From Lepidodermella squamata (Eukaryota > Gastrotricha), in contig JBLDXI010000004.1 in assembly GCA_047495785.1 (NCBI GenBank), positions 1,550,001-1,614,000 of the forward strand: a stretch of 64,000 bases of DNA. Direction: 5' to 3'. The notes beneath the pieces are model-generated. The model did not search any database, was not told the DNA's origin, and saw only the letters and a list, made by a program, of their open reading frames with translations. Both the position numbers and the translations under genes were made by a program. Shown one piece after another: positions 34,997 through 43,949 of this stretch (positions are counted from its first letter, which is position 1; each line of letters opens with the position of its first letter).

Positions 34997-35421
34997 CACT
35001 GCATATCCAGACTAAGATGTTGCTACTGCCTGCGACAGCTCAACTCAATATTGCAAACTTGTCATACGTATTTCTCAATCCGTTAGTTGCAGGCATTATT
35101 TTATTTTTCGCGCTTTCTTATTTTTTCGTTCTTTGCTTGGTCTGTACCTAATGTCACGTTTTTATCTGCTCTATAGCACGTTTAAAAACAGATAAGAGGC
35201 TTTCGTTGCAAACTTCTAGAGAAAACAATTCGTTCTGGGTCCTTATCGACCCTCATTCTCACACTTTTCGACTCCCCTATGCAGCGAATTAACTCAATAT
35301 TATCTAAAAAAAATTGTTTCTTACAACTATCTGGTTTTCTATTTTTGTTGTAGGGTTTCGGACTAGTTAAGGTTTCTATTTCTGCGCTTTCAAAAATGCC
35401 GTCTGCTATCTGTTCATAAAA

Positions 35422-36294
35422 ATGACATCGTTGGAACAGGTTGTTGAAGGAGTAAAAAATGGTTGGATCATTGGCTCACATGTTGAGACCATTTACGGTA
35501 CTTCAAAAGTAGGACAACGATTTGCGATTCTTATTACAAAGAGCATATGGTATGCACTACGTCTTATTATGGATGAGGATTACCGACAATATGAGATATA
35601 TAGGCACTTGCTGTATTCATCGAATAAAGATGAGTGGATATATTCTGAACAAGCCTGGACAAAAGACGACATTCTGGTGACAGCGCGACGTTTGAAGGCA
35701 CGACTTGAAAGTGGCAACTTTATCGAGTTTTGGACTAATCAATTTATCGAAAGACGTGTTATTCAACGATTCAATTCTGATCAAAGAGCGCGTGTTATGC
35801 CGCGCGACTGTGCGCAAAATCCAGACAAATACTTACAGCCGGGGGACACAATTGACACTGAATTCGCATTTGTCGCAATGCATCAGGGGATCTACATCGG
35901 TAACGGAGAAGTTGTCCATGTTTCCGGGCATGGAGGAGGAAAAACCGATTCCTGCGTGCGCATCGGCAAGTTGCTCGGAAATTTTGTTCATGAGGCGAAT
36001 GCTCCTATCCGAGTCATAGCCTATCGGTTACGTCTTCATAAAAGAGAGGATATCGTACGTATTGCTAAAGACCTGGCGAACAAGAGGAGTCTTGCAGGGG
36101 AGTACAATGTGTTTGACAGCAGCTGCATTGATTTTGTCCAAATGTTTTACAAACCTGAATTTCTGCTTTCTTTTTGGTCATTTTTGAAAAGAGGAGAATA
36201 TACCCCCTCATTGAAAAGCGTACGTGAATGGAATGGAGCGTTATGGGAATGGGAAAGATACACTCTAAAGATACACGGGTATCGTCTATATTAA
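35422..36294 (+). CDS. LRAT/NlpC-P60-type domain protein
   Basis: An intronless 290-aa frame. Residues about 130-235 carry the LRAT/HRASLS signature order: GDTIDTEF, then HQGIYIGNGEVVHVSG with the catalytic-type His, then SLAGEYNVFDSSCIDFV with the Cys in place of the family NCEHFV box. LRAT-type enzymes use His-Cys to move acyl chains between lipids, or act as thiol hydrolases. The N-terminal 120 residues are not recognised, and no signal peptide or clear C-terminal membrane anchor is seen. Base composition and codon choice look more AT-rich than in the neighbouring genes, and a terminator-like hairpin begins at its stop codon. It may be a single-exon host gene or acquired DNA; I cannot decide. 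Confidence 0.65.
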   Translation: MTSLEQVVEGVKNGWIIGSHVETIYGTSKVGQRFAILITKSIWYALRLIMDEDYRQYEIYRHLLYSSNKDEWIYSEQAWTKDDILVTARRLKARLESGNFIEFWTNQFIERRVIQRFNSDQRARVMPRDCAQNPDKYLQPGDTIDTEFAFVAMHQGIYIGNGEVVHVSGHGGGKTDSCVRIGKLLGNFVHEANAPIRVIAYRLRLHKREDIVRIAKDLANKRSLAGEYNVFDSSCIDFVQMFYKPEFLLSFWSFLKRGEYTPSLKSVREWNGALWEWERYTLKIHGYRLY

Positions 36295-36385
36295 AAACCT
36301 AGTCCGTAACCCGTTGCCGTAACCTGGTTCACCGTTGCGAGACCCGATACTACTGGCGTAAAGATTCGAGGACTAGGTTTTTTAA
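36291..36385 (+). terminator. Long hairpin with T-run starting at the LRAT-type stop codon
   Basis: TTAAAAACCTAGTCC (36291-36305) pairs with GGACTAGGTTTTTTAA (36370-36385) around a loop of about 64 nt. A second GC hairpin (CCGGGC TTC GCCCGG) follows at about 36392-36406. The stem contains the stop codon. Such palindromes ending in T-runs are unusual for animal genes and resemble transcript-end hairpins of bacteria or large DNA viruses. A recent repeat insertion is the alternative. Confidence 0.4.
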
Positions 36386-36763
36386 CATTGTCCCGGGCTT
36401 CGCCCGGCTTTCGTAAAAACGAAAACCGTGTGAAGTTTTAGAGTGTAACACCGTGACTTAATATCAAAAATGAACAAGAAACATAATTAAATCATTAAAT
36501 ATTGGATAAAAATGATTAAAAATATCAACATACTGTAATAATTATTTGTCATTCATTTAAGAAATCATATTCATATATTATATTATTTATACCACTATTG
36601 CGCATATCGTAATTTCTTTTCGTCCTATGTATCTGAGCAGTTTCTGACATATACGTGACCTCGCTGTGGACCACTCGTGTATGAACGATCCCAGCCATTT
36701 AGCTAGGATATGCCATATACCCAGAACTTGAACTTGGAAAATTAATTCCAAGTTTTTTGTTTA

Positions 36764-37113
36764 TGTGACGTGAGCGGGCGTTGAACCCGATGCTCGCTAT
36801 CTTTTAGCACAGGGCTAAACAACTAGACAACGAAGACACGCACAAATGTTTATCCTAAAAGGGGCATATAAGCCTAACAACGTTTTCAAAGTTTCAAACA
36901 AAAAAGAGCTGGCACCAGGCATCGAACCTGTCACCTAAGCAGCATTCTAACCACTAGACTAAGAGGGCTGGATAAATCAAGATGCTCAATTTGACTATTT
37001 TAGTGGATTAAGAAAACCTATTAATGATAGTTTTGTGGTCACCTGAGTGGCTTGTGGATGATAGTTGATGCTTCTAACATTTTAGCGTCACTTGTTCGAA
37101 TTCTGGTGGTACG
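36764..37113. repeat. Cluster of three degenerate tRNA-like sequences
   Basis: On the minus strand 36764-36840 has TTGTCTAGTTG and GGGTTCAACGCCC. Also on the minus strand, 36907-36971 has TTAGTCTAGTGGTTAGAA and CAGGTTCGATGCCTG. On the plus strand 37037-37113 has ACCTGAGTGGCTTG and TTGTTCGAATTC. These are A-box and B-box-like pairs at tRNA spacing. None folds into a convincing full cloverleaf with a proper anticodon loop, so they are tRNA pseudogenes or SINE heads. Confidence 0.35.
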
Positions 37114-37700
37114 TTTTGTTTTTGTTTTTAATTTTAATTTAATTTTAATTTAATTTTAATTTAATTTAATTCTAATTTTTTTTAATTTCTATTTTTTCTA
37201 CATTTTTAATTTTTAATTTTTTCTTCAGGTTTAATTCATCACTGAAATAGACCTAAAAAGTCGGATTACCTAGGCGAAAACAATCAGGACATGAGCAACA
37301 ACGTGGAATAAATACACAGGGTGTATATTTTTTCATCGGCTAATTCCACGTTTTGTCAGCTAAATCCAGTTTTCGTCTGCAATACCATTTTCTGTCAGCA
37401 ACGACACTTTTTTACAGCTAAACTACTTGTTAACTACTTGCTAAACTACTGAGCGCGCGCAGAGCCGTAACGTAGGCGGGCCAGAAAATGGGCCAACGAG
37501 AAACTGGTGAGAAACTTTGCTTTTGATTCTCGATCAATGAATCGCATTTAGATGCCGCCCCCATTGCAAATATCGGCAGTCAGCGGAGAATTGTATCTTT
37601 GAGTTGTTATCGACACTTTTATTTAAATCTAAGAATAGTCTAGCAGCAGTTGCTATGCGATTTCTGATCGAGCCATTGCATACCTTCTCGAATTTTCGAA

Positions 37701-37736
37701 TTTAAGCCACGGTTTAAGCCACGGTTTAAGCCATGG
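37701..37736 (+). repeat. Triple tandem 12-mer
   Basis: TTTAAGCCACGG occurs twice in tandem and is followed by TTTAAGCCATGG, three 12-bp units. It is about 390 bp upstream of the channel B start. Any role is unknown. Confidence 0.7.
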
Positions 37737-38123
37737 CACCGAGTCAATGGATGGCAATGCTCGGGTACGGATTGGTAGCTGTGAATATTGCGAAAATGCA
37801 ATACTTTCGTTCGAATATCCGGCTTGTCACTTACTACCTGGGAGTAGCTGTGGTGAGACCAATTTTCAATTATTTTATAGCGGCTTGCGGTTATAGAAGC
37901 TATAGGTCGCATAACGAACGCTGAAAAAGGTTAAATATTAGCGTGAATATATTTCGAAAGCATTGGAAAGCATTGGAATCCTTGATCCAAAGCATCAGTG
38001 ACCAGTATTTTTCTCGAGGAAGTCTGAAATTCAAACTTTCATGCTTTCTAGTTGTAAATAATCTTTGGCTTGATGCTATTTTTGACTATTTTCCCAATTT
38101 TCCAATTTAGGAATTGTTTCAGC

Positions 38124-41100
38124 ATGTTACAATTCATTCTTGTGGTCAGCTTATTGGGATCAAGTTCGGCTAAATACTGGCCCTGGCAAGCCACATCATG
38201 GGACGACGCCCTCAGTTTGCTGCCTAGTCAAGGAAATTTCTACTTCTGGATGTTGGCCAATGGCGATACAAGGTACTACTCGTCGGCTAGTAACACGATG
38301 AAAGAGGCCACGAGCGGCGATTCGGCCGCTGTAGCTAACGGGCCCTGCGGCTTGGGGGCCGTAACCGCGGCAAGCACAGCAACTGGACAGCCTATTCTCA
38401 CCTACGGCAACCTGGAAAAGCCAGTAACCGATTTCACACTCACCTTCTTCGTGAAAACAGACTGCGTAGATAAGGGCATTATCACTTTGAAGAATTTCTT
38501 CTCGCTGTACTGCCAAAGCTCGAGGCTGATGGCGGTGACTTGGAACTCGAATGGAGTCGGAAGCACCCTCAGTCAGAACCTGCCTCTCACCACGGAGTCA
38601 CCATGGGCGTTTGTTGCTGTGACCTACGATTCTAAACAACAACAGCTGCAATGGGGAAGTGTAGCTTATGATAGATCAACAATCACACTGACTTCAGTTG
38701 CGTCGGTTATCATGGGTCCTACTTTCCAAGTTGTTTCTATAGGCGAAGGTTTCAAAGCGAATGGCCAAGCTTTGTACACTTCAAACACAATCGATCAATT
38801 CGCGTGCATGACCCTGTACGTGCAGCCGATTTCAGCAATTCAAAAAATTATGTACGCATGCGGCCGGGGAATCTCTCCGTCAAAGGAGTTGCCTGAAACG
38901 TTTCGATTGATGCCACAAATTGACAGTTTGGCGATCTATATGCCGATGAGAAGCGTTGGAGATAGGGTTTTCCAGAAATATGGCTCGGACCACTATCGAC
39001 AGGCAACGAGCTCTGGAACGGCTATTGCGGCTGATTTGTACGGGCATCATGGCTTTGGATCGCTTTCTGTACAGAACGAGGGCGATCGGATCTACAAGGT
39101 CGAAAATTTGCGAGCTAATGGGTCAATCACAATCGCCTTCTATTACAAGGGAACTTGTTCGAACACCAGCGCCATTCTCGCCCTGAATGGCGACGGCTTC
39201 ATTTATTGCCTGCCCAATACTGGGGTTTTATACCAAGGTCCAACAGGTGAGGTTTCTAGTGCCGTGACGCACCCACGAAGTGACTGGACATTTTATGCGT
39301 TTGTTTTTCGGCCGAGTCTTGTTGAAACCTACTTACAAACAAGAATAGGGGGCGAAGATATAAGCAAAGGACCTGCAACTAGCAAAAGTTTCAAGACCTC
39401 AAATGGGGGTTACATCTCGCTGGAAGCTTTCGGGTGGAAGAGCGCCCTGAGTCGAACCACTGATAGCCTTGCCTGTGTTACTCTTCACAGCACTGCATTG
39501 ACAATTGCTGAAATACAAATGCTGACGTACACGTGCGGAAAGAGGCCTCCGAGATCCGAATACTTATCCGATACTTTCGATGAGTTGCCCCAACTTGGTA
39601 AACTTGTATATCATATGCCATTTGCATGGAAATCGCCTTACTCAGTTTTCGACAAATTCGGGTCGACTTTGTGGTACGGCGAGGCTGCGAAGCAAAATTC
39701 GACCACGTCAACCAATGGGCCGTTTCAAAATGGGGTTCTCACGGCGAACGGCCTTGGCCCGCAGATTTCGGGAGTAAAAAACCAGGATTCCTTCACCTTC
39801 GCCTTCCTGTACAAAGGGCCGTGCTCCGAAACTGTCGGGTTCTTCTACAGCCTTCGCTTTAATATTACATGTGCTTATGGAAATATGGTTCTGAAAGCCG
39901 GCGAGAAATCCTCGGATCCGATTAAATTCGACACCGCTCACTGGAACATGTATGCGTTCACCTATGACAGCAATTCATCGGCTGGTGAATACATTGTGAG
40001 AGGTTACAAATGGAGAGCGTCGCCTACGTCGCCAGAGGTTGAAACAAAAGGCATGAAAATAGACGCGCCTATTTTCCCAATCTACGACGATCATCAACTT
40101 GGGGATTCTGTAACAGACGGCGGGGCAGTCCCGAATGTTGATTCGAGGCGAATCTCTTGCATTATCTATTATTCCGATGCTCTGAGTCTGGACGACATGT
40201 CGAAATTCTTCAAGGCCTGCGGAAAAAAAGAAGGAAGGGCAAATAATCTGCCGTATTTTTTCGATTTCCTGCCTCAAAGAGATAACCTAATTTTCTACGC
40301 CCCATTCACTACTCAAACTGGGCTATCGATCTTCGATAAATTTGGCCAGGTGATTAGCCAAGCAGAATCTGGAAGTGCCAAGGTTGTACCGCGAGGTCCA
40401 TATGGTCTCGGATGTATCGAGGGGGCCACGGGTCAAATCGGCCCCTCTATCTCGATTTTCCCACCAACATCTTTCACAGTCGCATTTTATTTTAAAACGA
40501 ATAGTTCCAGTTTACAGGGCATCATGCTTCCGGGGAAGTTGTCCATCTATTACGGATCAGCCATCAGCATGTTATCAAAGACGATTGGCAAATTGTGGTC
40601 AAATAAAATCCCGAAAAAATTCACGTATGCCAGCAATTCGTGGCTCTTCGTCGCCATTAATTACGACTTCTCCTCGCTTGTCATGCAGGGTTTCAGAATG
40701 AATGAAACTGAGACGGATGCCTATTATTGTTTCGGTCAAGGTGACGGTAGCCTGGAGGCTGAGGATGTGCTAGGCAACTACAACGTAACAATCGGCTATG
40801 CCAAAATTTCCGAACAAGTTGCTGCGACGATGGTTCCCGGCCAGGAGCTAGCTTGCTTTACCTACTATTCAACAGCGTTGTCTGGTCCTGAAGTCGTGAA
40901 ACTTCCGTATGCTTGCGGTAAGCCTTACTCGAAATCACCGGCTGTGCCAGCAAAATTCGAAACCATGCCGAAAAATCAGTCCCTCGCTGTTTATTTACCC
41001 CTGAGATCGAATTCCACGTTGGTGGCGATCGATCGATTTGGCACGGATATGATGGATGTAACGCCAGGTAAGCCGATCGCCAAGTCTCCCGGGCCCTTTG

Positions 41101-43037
41101 GCAAGGGGTCTTACTCGGCCGATAAGCAGCTCCTTGTTGTCAACTATTTGCCTGTTTTCGACCGATACACAATCGCATTCTACTACAGCGGCTCTTGCTC
41201 GGCCCGATCTGGTCTCTTATCCACGGATCAATTCGCTATCAAATGCGAAAATTCTGCTGTAACTCTGTCCGGCTGGTTCAAAGATGGGAATAAAAAGTTC
41301 TCCTCACCAATTACGTATGACCAGCCCAAATCGTGGCGGTTTTTCGCCTTCACCCTGGCTAACAACACCCTGCAAGGCTACCGAGGCACAACTGACTTCA
41401 ACAGCGTCGCGCTAGCCAGTACGACATCAGACTTCACGCTTGAGCTGAGATTCCACCTTGGCTATTCGAGCCTTGAATTAGGCACGTATTATTCGATATC
41501 GCAAGTTATCAACCTAGCTAAAGGCGATGAGTTAGCGTGTGTCAGTCTTCATACAGAAGCTCTCACCATCGAAGAGCTGATAGTTCTAGCTGACATCTGC
41601 AACGATATGCAGCCCACCACTTCAACTTCAACCACAACAACAACAACAACAACAGAAACAGAAGCTACTACTGATGAGGCTACGTCAACTCGAGAGCTTG
41701 AAACTGCCTCTACAATCTTTACCACCATCAGCATTGCTACGCAGACCACTACTGAAAGCAGTTCAACTCGAACGAGAGCCGCATCGACCACAAAATCGAG
41801 CGATATCCTGCAAACCTCGAATTTGAGCCCAGAACCCGAGCCAAGTTACAGGAAGTACAAAGATCCGAACTGGCAATCAAAAATCGGCACGAATATTTCT
41901 ATTCAGAGTACTCTGCCGCGCTTGGACCGCAATGGCTTCACACAGCCGGATAAGCCTTTCGAAACCATTGAGAATATTCTGAAAAAATGTGACCATTTTG
42001 AAGCTGCACGATACGCCCCGCCTAAAATCAAAGCTAATGAACCTAATTACGTGAATATAACTTTCTATGTCCCAGGTTTGAATGAATTATCAAGCGGGGA
42101 TGATACGATCTCAGTCAGTGGGGTCGTTCTTTTATCTTGGTCCGTTTCAACATGCCCGAAGAATTCTACAGACCCGATCGCTACGAGACCTAAAGAGCAA
42201 ATCTACGTGGCTAACCCTAACCAGATGTGGCTGCCTCAGCTTCGGTTCATCAACAGTGCCCAGTCGAATGTCTACATGAAGAACGTGGCTGTAGGGGACG
42301 ATTTCCTAGTCACTATGGATGGAGTTGGGGCTGTGGAAAGTCCGAATAAGACCTACAACTTCTACTGGACTCGGGAGGGGCTATTCAAAGCCGACTGCAC
42401 TTTGGTGATGCGGGATTTTCCGTTCGACAAACAAACCTGCGCGTTTGTTTTCGGCCTTCAACGATCGAATACTTTGCTTTCTTTTGTAGATCCGCCTACA
42501 TTTCTTTGGGACATTGATGCTGTTGACAATTCTGAGTGGTTGGTGACGGAATTTAGTAGTCACATTTCCTGGGCTTACTTTAATGGTTACAACGTATCGA
42601 TTGTTGTGTATGAAGTGACGTTGAAACGATACCCAACTTACTACATCAACAATTTGTACCTACCAACTGCAATTTTGGCTAGTTTGGACCTGGCAGCTTT
42701 TCTAATGGCTCCGGCTATGCCGGAGCGGGCTGCTTTTACGGTGACTATCCTACTGGCGATGGCTGTTAGCCAAACGGAAATCATAAGCCAGGCTCCGAAT
42801 TCGGACAGTACGATTCTCAGCACGTACATTCAGTGGATGGCTTGGTTCTCAGCCGGCGTCACAGTTTACCATCTGGTCTCGCTATGGCTGGCCTGTTCGT
42901 ATTTCGTGGAGGGCAAGCGCAATATGAAAACGCTCTTCAATGGACGAATGAACTGTGTGCGACTCTTTGATATACTCGCCTTTATTGCCGCTGTGGCTTT
43001 TTTCGCTTATGCAAATTACTTTGTTATCAAAAATTAG
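38124..43037 (+). CDS. Five-LamG-domain Cys-loop ligand-gated channel B
   Basis: An uninterrupted single-exon frame of 1637 aa. The frame is open from 38070, but the ATG at 38124 is preferred: it directly precedes the signal peptide (MLQFILVVSLLGSSSA) that aligns with channel A, and a TTTCAG acceptor-like site precedes it. LamG-like domains lie at about 20-246, 250-475, 476-700, 701-933 and 934-1160. Each has an F-TFxFYYKG-C type strand, a W.F.AFTY strand, and a final D-x-x-AC...Y...L strand as in LamG_3 domains. A Thr-rich stalk (about 1165-1235) is mucin-like. The Cys-loop ligand-binding domain covers about 1290-1490, with M1-M4 after it; M2 begins PERAAFTVTILLAMAV. The M3-M4 link is only about 20 residues. 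It should sit in the plasma membrane with the LamG array outside. AATAAA is at 43179. Confidence 0.9.
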   Translation: MLQFILVVSLLGSSSAKYWPWQATSWDDALSLLPSQGNFYFWMLANGDTRYYSSASNTMKEATSGDSAAVANGPCGLGAVTAASTATGQPILTYGNLEKPVTDFTLTFFVKTDCVDKGIITLKNFFSLYCQSSRLMAVTWNSNGVGSTLSQNLPLTTESPWAFVAVTYDSKQQQLQWGSVAYDRSTITLTSVASVIMGPTFQVVSIGEGFKANGQALYTSNTIDQFACMTLYVQPISAIQKIMYACGRGISPSKELPETFRLMPQIDSLAIYMPMRSVGDRVFQKYGSDHYRQATSSGTAIAADLYGHHGFGSLSVQNEGDRIYKVENLRANGSITIAFYYKGTCSNTSAILALNGDGFIYCLPNTGVLYQGPTGEVSSAVTHPRSDWTFYAFVFRPSLVETYLQTRIGGEDISKGPATSKSFKTSNGGYISLEAFGWKSALSRTTDSLACVTLHSTALTIAEIQMLTYTCGKRPPRSEYLSDTFDELPQLGKLVYHMPFAWKSPYSVFDKFGSTLWYGEAAKQNSTTSTNGPFQNGVLTANGLGPQISGVKNQDSFTFAFLYKGPCSETVGFFYSLRFNITCAYGNMVLKAGEKSSDPIKFDTAHWNMYAFTYDSNSSAGEYIVRGYKWRASPTSPEVETKGMKIDAPIFPIYDDHQLGDSVTDGGAVPNVDSRRISCIIYYSDALSLDDMSKFFKACGKKEGRANNLPYFFDFLPQRDNLIFYAPFTTQTGLSIFDKFGQVISQAESGSAKVVPRGPYGLGCIEGATGQIGPSISIFPPTSFTVAFYFKTNSSSLQGIMLPGKLSIYYGSAISMLSKTIGKLWSNKIPKKFTYASNSWLFVAINYDFSSLVMQGFRMNETETDAYYCFGQGDGSLEAEDVLGNYNVTIGYAKISEQVAATMVPGQELACFTYYSTALSGPEVVKLPYACGKPYSKSPAVPAKFETMPKNQSLAVYLPLRSNSTLVAIDRFGTDMMDVTPGKPIAKSPGPFGKGSYSADKQLLVVNYLPVFDRYTIAFYYSGSCSARSGLLSTDQFAIKCENSAVTLSGWFKDGNKKFSSPITYDQPKSWRFFAFTLANNTLQGYRGTTDFNSVALASTTSDFTLELRFHLGYSSLELGTYYSISQVINLAKGDELACVSLHTEALTIEELIVLADICNDMQPTTSTSTTTTTTTTETEATTDEATSTRELETASTIFTTISIATQTTTESSSTRTRAASTTKSSDILQTSNLSPEPEPSYRKYKDPNWQSKIGTNISIQSTLPRLDRNGFTQPDKPFETIENILKKCDHFEAARYAPPKIKANEPNYVNITFYVPGLNELSSGDDTISVSGVVLLSWSVSTCPKNSTDPIATRPKEQIYVANPNQMWLPQLRFINSAQSNVYMKNVAVGDDFLVTMDGVGAVESPNKTYNFYWTREGLFKADCTLVMRDFPFDKQTCAFVFGLQRSNTLLSFVDPPTFLWDIDAVDNSEWLVTEFSSHISWAYFNGYNVSIVVYEVTLKRYPTYYINNLYLPTAILASLDLAAFLMAPAMPERAAFTVTILLAMAVSQTEIISQAPNSDSTILSTYIQWMAWFSAGVTVYHLVSLWLACSYFVEGKRNMKTLFNGRMNCVRLFDILAFIAAVAFFAYANYFVIKN

Positions 43038-43608
43038 TCCTACTTACTTTAAAAATGTGGAAGATAAGCTCTTCAAATGTAAGGATTCTAGAAGTATTAG
43101 TTCTCTGTTCTAAATTGTGATTCTTATTCTGCTGTATAGCCCTCTCTGATTAATTTTATGAATCACCGCAATTTCGTAATAAACCGATTTCTTCGAAATT
43201 ACAACCTGGTGTTGAAAGTACTGAGAAAGCCACGACCACATCATGCCCCTGAGTGGGTGATGTAATTAGAACTGTCGCTAAATATGTCTCTGAATTGTGA
43301 GGCTGAGGAATTGGAAAAAGACGTGATATCCCAAGCAGTGCTCCGTGGTCGGAAGGGGGTAAACAAACCCCCCCGCCCCCTCCCTTCCCCAGGCGTTCAA
43401 AAATGTCTGAAAAACGTAAGGGTATGTGAAAACCGTCGATTTGGAAATTTCGATCTCAAAAAAGCTCGATTAACCCCTCTCATAGCTGGACCTAGTCGGA
43501 TGACCTTTCCCAAGAAAGCAACCTGAAACTTGCTTCTGCATGAAAAGACCAGTTTTAAATTTATTTCGATATAGCATTTACTATATGTGACTTGGTTCGC
43601 AATTTTTC
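43038..43608. other. Channel B 3' flank and intergenic DNA
   Basis: It includes the AATAAA at 43179-43184 and a C-rich run near 43370. No gene is supported. Confidence 0.5.
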
Positions 43609-43949
43609 ACGGTTGCCTCTTGCTCGTGACGTAGTCGCGGATATGGGATTTCTGAATCATCAAGTGCAGTAGAATTAGTGCACTCGCCAGCGGACAAAAA
43701 GCGGACTGTGCGATATGTGTTGTTTTTCTCAGTTCGAACAAGTTGAACATCTCCTCGCCCTTTGTTATTGCGGATTTTGTCCATTCCAGCGAGTTTATGT
43801 ACACAAATTCAGCAATATTCCTTGTTTTTCACCGATCTTACATCCTGTTTTCAACGCATCGCCAAGTTCTAATTGAATTTTCGTGCTTATATTCGACATA
43901 TTCACATTTTTGTCCACATGATAGCTGGACTGAATCATTTTTATTCGCT
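43609..43949 (+). promoter_or_regulatory. Conserved upstream region of channel C
   Basis: Positions about 43609-43836 are closely matched by the last 210 bases of the window (about 63790-64000), including GCGGACAAAAAGCGGACTGT, CTCGCCCTTTGTTATTGCG, TTTTGTCCATTCCAGCG and CCTTGTTTTTCACCGAT. The match suggests a duplicated promoter plus 5' UTR. The ATG used is at 43950; frames further upstream are open but not conserved as protein. Confidence 0.6.

Larger units (their letters stand above)
36386..38123. other. Intergenic with tRNA-like relics and simple repeats
   Basis: It holds the tRNA-like cluster at 36764-37113, an AATTTTAATTT-type simple repeat at about 37127-37190 and a triple 12-mer at 37701-37736. 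No supported gene is present. TTTCAG at 38117-38122, one base before the ATG of channel B, may be a 5' UTR intron acceptor. Confidence 0.4.

Noticed and set aside
34921-35151. 76-codon frame with a hydrophobic tail before the LRAT-type gene
   Set aside because: It starts at GTG within the foldback and has no ATG or homologue that I recognise.
37733-37924. 63-codon hydrophobic frame starting MAPSQWMAML
   Set aside because: It begins inside a triple 12-mer repeat and has no paralogue, domain or splice context; support is too weak.
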